Shown here: positions 1 to 11,776 of the stretch, piece after piece
Layout of the letters: every line of letters starts with the position of its first letter
How positions within the stretch are numbered: the first letter of the stretch is position 1
Assembly: GCA_025267735.1 (NCBI GenBank)
Contig: CM046304.1
Coordinates: 13,764,001 to 13,828,000, forward strand
Source of the DNA: Mactra quadrangularis
Taxonomy: Eukaryota > Mollusca > Bivalvia > Venerida > Mactridae
DNA length: 64,000 bases
Direction of reading: 5' to 3'
The notes under the pieces: generated by a model
The model's database searches: none
Seen by the model: the letters and a program-made list of their open reading frames with translations, nothing else
What the model was told of the DNA's origin: nothing
Translations under genes and position numbers: made by a program

Positions 1-35
1 TAGGGTCCATTGACTGATCTAGCAATCCCGTAGCT

Positions 36-355
36 ACCCGGCTAGCTCAGTTGGTAGCATGCAAGTCTACTAATCAAGGGGTCGTGGGTTCGATTCCCAG
101 GTGGGCATACTTTCGTGGAGCTTGGTCATGAAATTAATTTTACAGCTATTCGCCCTCCAACCAATGATTCTTAATTATGTAGGGCAGTTTTCAGTCACTG
201 ACGAAAGTATGCGCTTTGTAGTTGGTCAACAGCTAGATCCAGAGATTTAGCCTTTCCAGGAACAGTGACTAGGTTGACTGAACGCTGTTTTATCCCCTAT
301 ACAATGTGTTGCTACAGCATTAAACCCAATTAAAACAAAACAAAAAACAAACAAT
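36..355 (+). mobile_element. tRNA-derived SINE, near full length
   Basis: The head looks like a tRNA: a GGCTAGCTCAGTTGGTAGCA box A and a GTGGGTTCGATTCCCA box B. It is followed by a body shared with at least eight other places in the window (TACTTTCGTGGAGCTTGGTC, then AGGGCAGTT..CAGTCACTGACGAAAGTATGCGC). The 3' end is a GTTGCTACAGCATTAAACCCAA tail with AAACAAAAC repeats. The layout fits the mollusc tRNA-head SINEs of the Meta/V type; that family name is an inference. Confidence 0.88.
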
Positions 356-359
356 CTCT

Positions 360-828
360 TATGAAATATGAACTTACTAAAGTTGATTTTACAACAAAAA
401 TTTCGAAACAAAGTAAATCATCATTAATTGATTACCTTTCTCTTATCTTTGTTATTATGTAGCTTTACTTTTATATATATCCTATGTGTAACATCTACAG
501 CCTTACATATTTTTTGTTTTATGTTATTTTTGTATAACCTAATTTTACATGATAACATGTACTGAGAGTACCGAAATTCCATAAACTTACTTTTTTAGAC
601 AAGAAGATGAACTAAAAAAATACAACATTATTATTGTGTCCCAAATTGTGCTTTATAAACTCGGGTTTCAAAATTTTTAAAAATATACATATAATTATGT
701 TTGTTTTTTCTTCTTCCTTTATCCCATGTACTGTTCTGTGTTTTTGAAAAAAAACCAAATGTAAAAATTATGACTTTTCTAGCAGACCCATCAGTATGAA
801 ATGTTTAATTTTATCAATTGTTTTTCAG
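360..828 (+). other. intron of the CCDC59-like gene
   Basis: This AT-rich stretch shows no coding features. It ends in a pyrimidine tract and TTTTTCAG at 828, the acceptor for the exon that follows. The upstream exon is outside the window. Confidence 0.6.
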
Positions 829-999
829 GAATATGAGGAAGCCAAGAAGAAAAGAAACGATGCCATGGATCAGTATCAACAAAAGAGAAAAGGAACATTT
901 AAAATGATTTGTAAAAAGAATTATAAAGGACAACCAATTATGAAGAATCAAATGAAATATTTATTGACTAAAATTGAAGAACAAAGAAACCAAACTTGA
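829..999 (+). CDS. CCDC59: last coding exon of a CCDC59/TAP26-like protein
   Basis: The exon starts in phase 0 right after the acceptor TTTTTCAG and ends at TGA 997-999. It encodes 56 residues beginning EYEEAKKKRNDAMDQYQQKR. The segment is strongly basic, likely helical, and ends with a KGQP motif followed by MKNQMKYLLTKIEEQ. This pattern (KKGQPxxxxQMxYLLxKIxE) is what I recognise as the C-terminus of CCDC59, also called TTF-1-associated protein 26. That protein is a small nuclear, lysine-rich coiled-coil protein linked to ribosome biogenesis and, in mammals, to surfactant gene transcription. Only the C-terminus is in the window, so the rest of the gene cannot be judged. The match is by motif memory, not by alignment. 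Confidence 0.78.
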   Translation, partial: EYEEAKKKRNDAMDQYQQKRKGTFKMICKKNYKGQPIMKNQMKYLLTKIEEQRNQT

Positions 1000-1340
1000 C
1001 TTAATGTTGGATAACTCTTGATAAGAATTTGTTATGACTTGTGTTAGAGTTATTTCCCTTTGGTGTAGAAGGTGAAAGAACTGAGTTCTAATAATTTGAC
1101 CTGACTCTGATGTAGATGTGTTGCTGTTTCAGCTGTCCTAGTTACTGACTGGAGTTGGCAACACTGGTCAGAATGTGTTATTTCCTTTCTATCTGCTCCA
1201 AATTTAGATTTCTGGAGAAAAAAATGAAGTGGTTAAACCAGGTTGTATCTGTAATCAATGCCTTAATCTCTCTTGCCGCTAGATTACACTCAGTGCTAAC
1301 CTGTCTATCCCAGTTGATAGTACACTAGTGAACAAATAAA
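1000..1340 (+). other. probable 3' UTR of the CCDC59-like gene
   Basis: This non-coding stretch follows the stop codon. The first AATAAA is at 1335-1340, inside a decayed SINE, so it is a possible but unproven polyadenylation signal. Confidence 0.4.
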
Positions 1341-1500
1341 AATTTGTAGGTACAATTCCCAAGATAGGCATATTTTCATTCAACTTGGATATAAAATAAT
1401 TTCATGGGCAAATCTTCCTTCTACCACTGATTCTAAATCATATAGGGCTGTTGTCAGTCACAGATTAAAGTTTGCACCTTGTAAATGGTTAACGGTTAAA
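1297..1500 (+). mobile_element. decayed SINE copy
   Basis: The copy is diverged but shares the order of blocks seen at 36-355: a tRNA-like head (CTGTCTATCCCAGTTGATAG), GGCATATTTTCATTCAACTTGG, AGGGCTGTTGTCAGTCAC and GTAAATGGTTAAC. The 3' tail is missing. Confidence 0.65.
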
Positions 1501-1604
1501 TGTGTATGAAGAATTATACAGATTGTATATTAGGTCTTGCATATTTTTGTTCTTAAATAATGGGCTATCCCACTCAGTAAATGAATAAGATTATACATGT
1601 ACAA

Positions 1605-1881
1605 CAGGGGTGGATCCAGGATTTTTTTCTAGCGGGGGTCCGAACTTTTCTAGGGGGGGGGGGGCAAACCTTGAACCACTACCACATACACATTTTGCAG
1701 AAAAAATGCACTTATTAATAATAAAAACTACATAACCATTTAATCTATGATAAGCGCTGAGAAAAATTGCTTCATACTACTTTAAAAATGACTTACAGTC
1801 AAGAAATACACTAATGGACAGGTACATTTTCAAAATTCTAGGGGGGAGGGTCTGGACCCCCCAATGCTGGATCTGCCTATG
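1605..1881 (+). mobile_element. MITE with CAGGGGTGGATCCAG inverted ends
   Basis: The left end CAGGGGTGGATCCAGG and the right end CTGGATCTGCCT are imperfect inverted repeats. G-rich runs lie just inside both ends (GGGGGGGGGG near 1654 and TAGGGGGGAGGGTCTGGACC near 1842). No ORF is present. This end style is common in animal non-autonomous DNA transposons. The target duplication is unclear because both flanks are ACATGTAC-like. Confidence 0.65.
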
Positions 1882-2883
1882 TACATGTACATCATTCTAC
1901 TGATTAAATCAAAACCATTTGATATTCAACATTGATTTTATTTATTATAAATAGTGCTTATGAACATAGGGTAATTGTATATGATGAAATATCAGTACTA
2001 TTATAATTAAATAATAAATTTATAGTCTGTTTGCAAAAAAAATGTTTTAAATATTGGTTTATAATGGAACTAACCATGTTCATCAGTTTCTAAAGATTTG
2101 TGTGTCCCAGGGGTGCATGCTATGTTATATTACTGGTCTCGGAATCAAATTTTGCATCTGGAATGTAAGAATTCTGCATCACTAAAAAACCCTGTAAATG
2201 TATTGTTTTTAAGCTTTAAGTATATACAGGCACATAGATTTATTCCAATCCTGTAATATTAAACTTACCTTGATTAGCATATTTATGCAATCTATTTGTT
2301 GAATCAAATAATTAGTCAATATTTTAACTATATGTTTGTCAAAGTTAAAAGTAAAATATGTTACATTGTTATCGCACATTACCAGACTAGATTATATTAA
2401 TGATTTAATATTGTTATCACATTAATCATTGGTCTGTATTAAATTACTAAAATGAATATCTCATGACTTTCAATTTGATGTTGACAATGATATTTTACTA
2501 GAGTTCTTTAGCAGGTGTGCCAAATAATTCAACCATCATTAGAAAAATAATCTCATCTTAGATTAAATGATAATAATAATAATGATGATGATGATAATAA
2601 CAATGATAATTATGATAATAATAAAATATTTAACTAAAGCATTGCCTTCCTAAATAATAACATACAAAACATTCAATACAATAAAAAATGTATGCAATCG
2701 TATTATAATACATGAATTCTAATATATATTTATTTTAATATTAAATCAAAGGAATTGCTTAAAGAGGTTGCAAATTACAGTCATTAATCAAAAATATCTT
2801 AGTAAACTATCTTGTATTTGAAAATACAAGTTACAATAGTGTTTTGTTCAGCCCTTGTTTTGTAAGCTTGAAGTAGGCATACC
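1882..2883. other. non-coding AT-rich stretch with a GAT/AAT microsatellite
   Basis: No exon or recognisable element was found. An interrupted AAT/GAT trinucleotide run lies at about 2568-2630. Confidence 0.5.
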
Positions 2884-3216
2884 TACGATAGACCGGTAGT
2901 GCCATTTCAACTTCATGATTTCCCGACTTCATCTTCAAGAATTCACATTTTAAAATGTTTTCAACATACGGAATTCACCAATTCCAATTACAGCTTCATG
3001 AATTCACGATTTCAACTTCATGAATTCACGGTTTTAACTTTATGAATTCACTATTTCAACTGTGAATTCAATTCAATAGTGAATTCATGATGTTGAAATC
3101 GGGAATTTGTGAAGTTGAAATCGTGAATTCATGAATTCCGTATGTTAAAAATGTGAATTCATGAAGAAAAAAATTGGAAATGTGTGAAGTTGAAATGGCC
3201 CTACCGGTCTTTCGTA
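2884..3216. mobile_element. foldback element built from TTCATGAATTCAC repeats
   Basis: The two ends are inverted copies: left TACGATAGACCGGTAGTGCC, right GGCCCTACCGGTCTTTCGTA. The inside is made of many GAATTCA-containing units (TTCATGAATTCACGATTTC and its complement), so the left and right halves pair along nearly the whole 333 bp. There is no ORF. A TA target site is possible, since both ends begin or end in TA. Confidence 0.75.
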
Positions 3217-3476
3217 CATATCAGAGTATTTCCTATGTACTTGTATTCTAACGAGTCAAAATGATTGCTGAATGTTTACCATATTGTAATTGTATCAACT
3301 TAGCATTGGACATGTTTAGGTGAACATTTTCTGTTTAAATACTGATTACAGTATTTATGAGAATGAATTACTCTTAATTTTTTATATGAAATCTGTCTAT
3401 TTCAGAATTTGTAAAATATGTTTTCAGTATTTTCAAAACTTTCAACTTTTACCCATGGAATCCTCTTATGTAAAGT

Positions 3477-3862
3477 AGGGTGGCCACGGACTTGGGAAAA
3501 CAGGGAAAATGCCAAAATAAAATTCCCTGCATGGAAAAATCAGGGAATTTTAAAATTTGCTCGAAATCAGGGAATTGTCAGGGAATTTTACTACCAATTG
3601 AAAAAATGCATTTTGACTTATTGATTCTGTCTTTGATCGGGTTTATTTCATGGGCTTTCCTTTTATCAGTTGCTATATAAAATTCAGTAATTTTTATTTT
3701 TTATGGCTATCATTCTAAAGTTCACTGTATTTTAGTCAAAATTTAAATAATGATAGTCTTTTCAAAATATGCCTTGAAAAGATCAGGGAAAATTACTGTT
3801 AAGTCAGGGAAAAATCAGGGATTTATCAGGGAATATCACTTTAGAATTTCCGTGGCCACCCT
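3477..3862. mobile_element. TIR element with AGGGTGGCCACGGA ends and CAGGGAA motifs
   Basis: The left end AGGGTGGCCACGGA and right end TCCGTGGCCACCCT are perfect 14-bp inverted repeats. The interior carries at least eight copies of CAGGGAA or AGGGAAAA on the plus strand near both ends. The element is 386 bp and non-coding, and its short ORFs are incidental. Confidence 0.78.
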
Positions 3863-4129
3863 GGCCTAAAGACCTATCATGTTATGTAATAAGTCACATA
3901 TTGACTACTGTACAAACATGTACTGGCTACAACTGTGATGTGAAAGAATAAAATATGATATTCTCTGTAAGAAAATAATTGTATACAGTATTAAATATGA
4001 TAAATTTACTTGTTTTTGTTGTATATTGTATACATGTTGATTTTACGTCATTTGTTTTTTAAATTACAAGATTTCTTACTTTTTTATTTCAATTCCAATA
4101 TCTTGGGACCACTTTCTAAGTATGGTTAC

Positions 4130-4350
4130 CTGAAAATACTGATGAAATAGATCTAAAGCATCATAGAATATCTTTTCCCAGACATTTTGAAGGACATCTT
4201 GCATGCCATTATGGTTACATATTGTCTTGCCATGACATGGAAATCTAATGCCCAAATTTAAAAAACAACATTCAATGTAGAACATCACACCAGAGACATA
4301 TCTTTGTTGTATTTTTGTATGTGGAAATTCTCTTAGCTCTGTCACAAACT
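4130..4350 (-). CDS. isolated coding-like exon, unidentified protein
   Basis: On the minus strand an acceptor-like TTTGTTCATAG precedes position 4350 and a donor CAG|GTAACC follows position 4130. Between them 221 nt stay open and encode about 73 residues. The peptide has ordinary globular-protein composition, for example EFVTELREFPHTKIQQRYVS, three Cys and two His in FPCHGKTICNHNG, then LQNVWEKIFYDALDLFHQYF. It does not look like a random AT-rich translation. The exon would start needing one base from an upstream exon (after 2 nt) and ends in phase 0. I do not recognise the family, and I found no partner exon within several kb on the minus strand. It may belong to a gene with distant exons or be a stranded relic. 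Confidence 0.5.
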
Positions 4351-4555
4351 CTATGAACAAATAATAAGTTTATATAGGGTGCTTGGCTTAGCAGCTAATA
4401 TTATAAGAATGTACTAATTATTCAAAAATATGATTATAATTTTATTAATATAAACGTGATCCTTTCACCTTCATGAAAATTATGACAAAAAAAGAAAAGT
4501 AATAATTTGCCTACGAGTTTGCACCAGTGTTTTATTACTATTTTGAAATAGTATG

Positions 4556-4703
4556 TATTGTTCGTTTTTTCTCAACTGTCAAAACATGAATAATTTCTAG
4601 GTGACTTCGTGCTCTTTGTCTAACACTCAAGATATTGAGATAGTGTGTAATCATTCACCATGAAATTATTCAAACTTTGACAGTTTAGAAAAAACGAACA
4701 ATA
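4556..4703. mobile_element. 148-bp MITE with long inverted ends and TA target site
   Basis: The left end TATTGTTCGTTTTTTCT and right end AAAAAACGAACAATA are inverted. Pairing continues inward for about 40 bp (AACTGTCAAAACATGAATAA against TTATTCAAACTTTGACAGTT). The outermost bases are TA on both sides, as expected for a Tc1/mariner-type target. Confidence 0.8.
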
Positions 4704-4720
4704 GGCCTATGGATAATTAC

Positions 4721-5267
4721 TTAACCCTTTACTGGTTTCGACATGTGTGAAAAGTAACCATTTTTTCACCTTCTTGACTGAGTCACTGTTTTTCAGAAAA
4801 TAATTAAGTTGAGCCTCAACCCCAGTTACCATGGCAACATTGGGGCCAAGCAAAAAGGGCAGAAATGCAATTTTTGCTCTTTTTCAACCCCCACTTTGCA
4901 TTTCATTCAGTAATATTTTCCAAAATTGAGGTCTAAAGTGCCAGGTCTTTTCAGAGACTGAAAACATTTTTTCTCATCAGCATTTGCGTCATTTCTCTGC
5001 TCTCAATGACCTCGATATTTTCTAGCGATAAGGGGGCAGTGGCCCCTTCAAACCCCAGCAACAAATGGGGCATAGCTTCCTTCGGAACCCCATGAGATAT
5101 CTTTTGTTGGGGAGGGGCGCCAAAAAAGCTTAATTTTTGGGACAACTCTCTTAAAGTTAAATTCACTAAATCAACTTAAAAACACCGATTTCGAGCATGT
5201 GGTGGCCATTTTGAAGGGAGGGGGGTCCAGACACGTAAAAATGCGGGATTGACCAGATTAGGGTTAA
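4721..5267. mobile_element. TTAA-flanked piggyBac-like MITE
   Basis: The left border is TTAA|CCCTTTACTGGT and the right border is ACCAGATTAGGG|TTAA. These are inverted ends that start with CCC next to a TTAA target on both sides, the signature of piggyBac-type elements. The interior is 539 bp with no transposase. The 71-aa minus-strand ORF inside is not recognisable. Confidence 0.78.
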
Positions 5268-6530
5268 CTAACCCATATATCACTATGAGACTTTGACCAT
5301 TGATCAATTATTTATATTAACATCTATATATATAAACAACGTAAACACTATACAAGGCTAAAGATAATCATATTAGTATTCCCAGTAACATTGACACCTG
5401 TGAATTTCGTATATATGTGATAAATTATGAACGCCTTATTACTGTACTATCAGGGACGGCACGATCAGTGGATATTTTCTTAAGAGTGAATAGCCCAGCT
5501 TACTAGGATTGTCGTTTAAAGTCCCTATATTATGAATAACTCTGCACATGGACTGCACAATTAAATTAAGCATTGCATTGTAACAAAAACGTTTTATATT
5601 AATTCAAATGACTTGTAACCGAAATGAAAAAAAAAATTCTTTTCGTTCCGTTAATTTAAATAGTAGGCTTAGGCAGAGATTTTATTTAACATGTTATATA
5701 AAATCCCTGGCTTAGGCAAAAATTAACTTTAAAAGAAAATGCAAACCAAATGGGTGTTTTTATGGCCAAATTATGTGCTGAGTCTTAATAACAAAATTAA
5801 AAAAAGATCTACGTTGTCGTTTCAGGTTCACTTTTTGCGTAAAGTCAAAATGGCCGTCAAAATGGCCGATTTTGGTTATGCAAAATCATATCATTTTGTC
5901 ACCATGGCTTGTAATATCTCATTAGATTTTTTATGGTTGGTAAAATAGTGATTTGAAAATTCAAGTGTAAATGGGTCCAAAACCCTTTGACCTGCTTCTA
6001 GATACTGGACTGATGATTATATATTTACTGAAAATAATTTACTTGTACATTTTGTTAATAGTAACTTGTTTATCGTATTTAGATTTACCCAGAACCTTTA
6101 GGCCGTTAATAACTATGACGTAATTCAACGTGTTACTATCACAAGTCTTTCTCGTACCCCGAGGTTATCAAGATTATCGAGAATTCTACTAGACTCTGGG
6201 TACGAAAATGTCACAAGTACGATCCTCGGCGATTTTCTGGGCACATATCACTCGGAACAACATTGGGGATCATCTACGAAGATGATATGATACTGCGTAG
6301 AAGATCGCCGAGGTAGTTTAGAATATTGTACGTTTTGACGATCATAAAACAGCATGGTAGGCCCTATGAGATATAATTATACATCTTAGATTATGGACTA
6401 TTACGCATGTTCGGTAAAAAAGATTTTGCAGGTATACTTCTATATTTGGGCTCAATGGATTCTACCTTAAAATACTTACGTACGTATTCAAAATAGCTAC
6501 AGGTTTTCATATCAGCGAATCGAGTGACTC
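5268..6530. other. non-coding stretch with short degenerate repeats
   Basis: No exon is supported. Around 6150-6330 there is a pair of partly inverted motifs (CTCGTACCCCGAGG, and CTGGGTACGAAAATG) and the string GCGTAGAAGATCGCCGAGGT. That string recurs at about 27370 in intron 9 of the KIAA1549-like gene, so it is a dispersed repeat. Confidence 0.45.
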
Positions 6531-6531
6531 G

Positions 6532-6850
6532 AGTCACATGGCTACATGAAGTTCTGTCGGTAGCACACTCGGCTACTGATCGATTGGTCGTGGGTTCGAT
6601 TTTCAGACGGGTATACTTTCATGTAGTTTGGTTTATGACCATTTTCTCATTTACCGCTGATATTTTAATCATGTAGGGCAGTTGTTAGTCACTAACGGAA
6701 ATTTGTCCCTAGTAACTACATGTAGTTAACAGCTAAATCCAGAGACTGCATTTGCAGGAACGTTGAGTGGGTTGACAAACCTAGTCAAAGGTTACTTCGG
6801 CCAGAGACATAGATCTATGTCTCTGCTACGGCTTTAAACCCAACGAAATG
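6532..6850 (+). mobile_element. SINE copy
   Basis: The tRNA-like head has box B GTGGGTTCGATTTTCA, followed by TACTTTCATGTAGTTTGG, AGGGCAGTTGTTAGTCACTA and the GGCTTTAAACCCAACGAAA tail. It is the same family as the copy at 36-355. Confidence 0.85.
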
Positions 6851-8034
6851 AAAATATCGGTGAATCAAACAGAAACAGCTTAGAAAACTACAGTACAGTA
6901 TAGTTCCGAAATAAAGACCACTCTCGTTATTTCAAAATCACGCTTTTTTTGACAATTATAAAGACCCAAATGCCTATTTTGTGAAGAAAAGGGTCCCTAT
7001 AATAAGACTGTTTCGCTAATAAGACCATTGATTTTGCTGGTCTTAATAGCGGAACTTTACTGTATTATAGTATGATTGATAAATATGATTAAAGTCGACA
7101 GAAGTATTAATAAAGTGTGATGTAAGATCAATACTTTCTCGAGTACAGAAATGCAACAGATGTCCATCTAATCTTAGTGGTTACTGTAAAATCAATTATT
7201 TTATTACCCCACCCACTTAAATAAACATGAAGCATATCTACGTGATGGTGATGACTTATATTGTTGCTTTGAGTCACTATTGAAGATAAAAAAACTTCAA
7301 AGTATACCTTTTGCGAAGGAAGAAATAAAGTGACTGATAAGCGAAAGTTATGTGATTAGCGAAGGAAAGAATTGACTTTTGGATTTATAACCTAAAAACC
7401 GACTGTAGTATGGTAGAAAATTTGTTCGGGGATGTCTATGGATTTTAATAAAAAAGAACAAAGCCTTTAACACTGTCGGATTATGATATGAAAGGATTAT
7501 CGTTAAGAGGGAATTTATTATTAATGTACATATATATTTTTTGTACACATTTAAGGATATATTGAATATAAGTGTATGTCAGCGAAATATTTTTAATTCA
7601 TGGAATATTTGCATGCAGAAAAATGCATGACACTTGTCTATATTTAAATTGGATTTTTGAAGGTTGCGTTTGTACGATTAATTTACGAGGAAGATAAGAT
7701 ATTTTGTTTGATATTGTGATTAAGGTGTTATTGATTTGTTTGCTGTATGAACTATGTGTTAGCAGAGATAACGTGAAAATTTCTAATATATATACCAAAC
7801 TTTGTATCGATATATAAAGTAGAAAAATCAAAGTTAATGATTTTTTTTGAATTTATAGACAAAAGCGTCCAGATAAGGTCACAATTACTAGATATTCGCT
7901 GATTTTTTTTTAAATGTGTGTAATGCTGTGTGGAGAAATATGTTTTAAATATGGATCTAATTATTCTTCATTGTATGGATTTATGATATGCCTTATATTC
8001 TAGTTGATTTTTTGTTTTAAATACAATAGAACTT
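6851..8034. other. upstream region of the KIAA1549-like gene, promoter not identified
   Basis: Non-coding and AT-rich. It should contain the 5' UTR and promoter of the gene starting at 8035, but I see no convincing TATA/initiator pair. A TGA at 8005-8007 is in frame with the ATG at 8035, so the reading frame cannot extend further upstream in this exon. Confidence 0.4.
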
Positions 8035-8119
8035 ATGAATGTGAAATTAATCAAACGGATACTAGTTTTAATATGGATTATATGTTTAAAATATACCTTG
8101 GCAGAAACACTCTCCTCAG
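8035..8119 (+). CDS. KIAA1549: exon 1: signal peptide
   Basis: It encodes 28 codons plus one base. The peptide starts MNVKLIKRILVLIWIICLK, a basic N-region followed by a hydrophobic core, with likely cleavage after TLA (about residue 23). The donor is TCAG|GTACGT. The single leftover G joins the GA at the start of exon 2 to make GGA (Gly), so the phase is exact across a 4,077-nt intron. Confidence 0.82.
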
Positions 8120-11100
8120 GTACGTATATTATTAGTAGAATTTACTGAACTCTATGTATATGAAGACGAATTCAATATAAGCTTTCAAGGTAGCAACACA
8201 CTGTATAGCTCATTTCACGGCGGTCAGTCAGCCTACTCAACGTTCCATAAAAGCCTAAATCTCTGGATTTAGGCGGATTTAGATTACTAGGCGCACACTT
8301 CCGTCTCTGACTGACAACTGTCCCATATGATTAAGAATCGGTGATAGGCGGGAGAATGGCCGCAGAAATTATTTCATGACCAAGCTCCTTGAAAGTTTGC
8401 CTCCGCCTATGAATCGAACCCACGACCCGTCGATCAGTATACATGTACTTGCGTGCCACCGCCTGAGCTGGATGGGTTAACCTTTAATAATATGTATATT
8501 AACATTAACCAGTTAGTAAATCAGTTCACAAATACTCAATTCAGAAATTAATTACGATATTGAATGTCGATTGTCAACGATTTACTGAAGCACAGATTTT
8601 CCGCCTCTTAGTTTGATTCTATGTATGGTGATATCGTGTTTACAGATTGTTGTTATATATTTCCTCATCTACCATATCGATAAAACAGAATTAATTAATT
8701 ATAGAATAATTATGTCATGTGATGATAAAAAAACTAATTGTTATGCCTGTTAAAGGAATCCTTATTTCGTTCAATCTTTACCGCGGGACATGGTGTAATA
8801 CAATGGAAATACACAATACTAATATACAACTGTAACATTCCGCGTTTTAGGAATCTATAACATGATGATTATGTTTAGATATGCTTTTTCATTTATATAT
8901 TTTACAAGTATTGATTAAATAAATTTGAAAAATGATATACAAAAAGTAATCAAGATCTTATATATGGTGCTCCGCACTTCAACATTGGTTCCGTCATATA
9001 ACAAATGTCAGATCTCTTACTCACGGTCCATAGACATGCATAGATCACTGGTTCCGAGAACTTAGTTTTTCTTACAAAAAATAACATTTGATATACTTGC
9101 TTGAAATTTGTTTTAAGTATTTACTTACCAGCTGATCTGTTGTTGTTTGGAACCTGATGTTACACAATCAGATATAATGCATTATACATGTAGTAAAAAA
9201 CAAGTATGCCACACCTCGTCCGCAGCTCCAAGATGGGGCATACTTTCGTGTAGCTTGGTCATGAGATAATTCTACGACGATTCTCCCTCTGATTCTAAAT
9301 CATGTAGGACAGTTGTCTGTCAATGAAGGAAGTATGCGCGTATTAACTGATTTTCAACTAACTCAAGAGATTTTGCGTTTCCAAGAACGGTGATTAGGTT
9401 GACCGACTGCCGTGATATGACCTATACAATGTGTTGCTGCGCCGTTAACCCCCCCCCCCAAAAAAAAAAACTAGTATGTTTGTTATAACATCGCCTGAAC
9501 ATTGGGTAAAGTTAAATTCTCAAATTTGAAAGATTAACTAACATTTGATTTATGACAGATAAAAATGGCGTAAAACTTCAAAAAAAAAATTAATTAATTT
9601 TCCTTTTTGGATTGTATTTACATACCATGCCATATGTCACATTAGGTTCGCCGTACAGGTCATAACTTGATAGAAAAATCTGTCACTTTTATAAAGGCCT
9701 TAAAAAAGACATATTGTCGATCCATATGATGAATACATGAGGGTATGGCCTAAGGCGTGTCTGAGACAATTGATTAATGACTTGTAAATATTTAATAATT
9801 AAGATGATTTATTGTTTATTTGTGTATAGAGACTGGCGCTAATTGAAATCAATGAAAATGCAATTGCATTTTGCATTTTATTGCAATGAAAGGTTAATGA
9901 GAGAGGAGCGCCCCAAGAAATTGACAGAATCAAACGTATTTGCTATACATCTACCTATCGAGGGTTGCCCGCAAGACTGTAGTAACTCGCTCTTTAACGC
10001 AATGCACTTGCTCTATACAGTCTTACGGGCAACCCTCGATATAATTAATTACGTTGTGTTTGTATCATTTGATTGTTTTGAGAACAAAATAGATATTCTT
10101 TCTCAAATGTCAATCTCGCAAACATATTATATTATAATTTATAACTTTATTCTACATTTCAAGCCTTTTATGTTAGCACATAGTATGAATTGATGTTGCC
10201 AGCTTGAATTTTGTCTAAACATAGACCCGTATCATATATATTTTTATGTTTTGATATATGATGTACATGTGTCGTACACATTGTAATACATATAAAATGT
10301 ATGTTCTGTTCTGAAAATGAAGATTTATTTCATTTTAATTTTCATTTCATTGTGAGGATTGAATATTGCAAAAGAACGTTATTTTTCATATAGTATTTTC
10401 TTTCTAATTTAAGTCAGTGGGCTCATGTTGGATGCTTGTTATAGGTATTGATTAAATAGGGGAATTCTCTAGAGCAAAATTCAGAAATGTTGAGCTTTCA
10501 AGGATTGGTATGATCTGATGTCAAATCCGGATCGCTAGATTGTATAAAATCAAATAATTGTATTCAAATGTCATTGGGGCATACATTTATCCCGCTGATT
10601 TTAATATTTACTACAATACTTCTGTACTCACGACAGATAAAAAAGATACCCGTATTTTGTAATACAAATATCGAGTATTTAAATCAGCGGATAATTGTAG
10701 GTTCAAATCTATTAATATACTTCCTTGATTAATGAATTATTGAATACATGCAGTGTTGAAGTAGACGTGACAATGTGTCCACACAAAACTGTTTTTAAGT
10801 CTTATTAGGTGAATACAAATGGAAATTACATTGTGCAATTAATAACCGGTGGTGCTTTTTACAAAAATTCTTACGAAACAAATCTTCGTAAGTCAAAAGC
10901 AAGAAACATTAACAATACACTCATTTTTTGGCTTATCAATTCTAAATATTATACAAATTGTGTATACCTTTTGATATCATATCATGGTTATGCTTATTAT
11001 CCATCAGACTGTGAATTGCTAATTATATGGAACTGACTTACGAAGATTTCTTTCATAAAAAGTTTTGTAAAAAGCACCATGGTTTTGTAAGAAATTGTCT

Positions 11101-11745
11101 ATGGTCATAAACATAATTTGTTTTAAGAGAATTTTTCGTTAAGTATAAATATTGACCTATCTGTTCTGTTCAATTCGATTCCTAAGTATAAATATTATGT
11201 TACTAAGAAGGAAATATTTTATGACATTATATTGTTATCATTTCACACCTTACACAACTACAAATACCTCCCCTGTCTTAATTAACCTGTATAAACAAAC
11301 TGATACCTGATTCTGTATTAGTAATGACTTTACTGCGTGCTTGAGACACATGTACACCAGCTTCATGAATTATAAAATAGGCTATCTTTTGTTGCCATGT
11401 TTTAAACAAACAAGATCTCAAAGAAAATTATCAGTTTACCTGTAATATGCTATATATGGTCAGAGAACGAATAAACCATGTGGCAAATATTTCCTTTCAA
11501 TATGTATAGAAAAGGGGAGTGGAGAGCTTGATAATACATTCTCATGTGTGGTTGTATTCTGAAACCTTTTCGGGGAAGAATGGGCTTGCCAAACTACCTC
11601 ACTAAATAAAATTACTAATATACATTTAGTTACATTTCATAATTCAATCATTATTATTAGCATTATCGTTACCACCATCATCATCATCATCACCACCATC
11701 ACCATTAATATCACCATCATCATCAACACCATCACCATCACCTTC

Positions 11746-11776
<31 letters not shown>

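Noticed and set aside
4951..5166. 71-aa minus-strand ORF
   Set aside because: It lies wholly inside the TTAA-flanked MITE and matches no transposase motif.
9843..10193. 116-aa ORF in intron 1
   Set aside because: It runs through the hairpin at 9956-10041 and flanking AT-rich DNA, with no motif or splice support.
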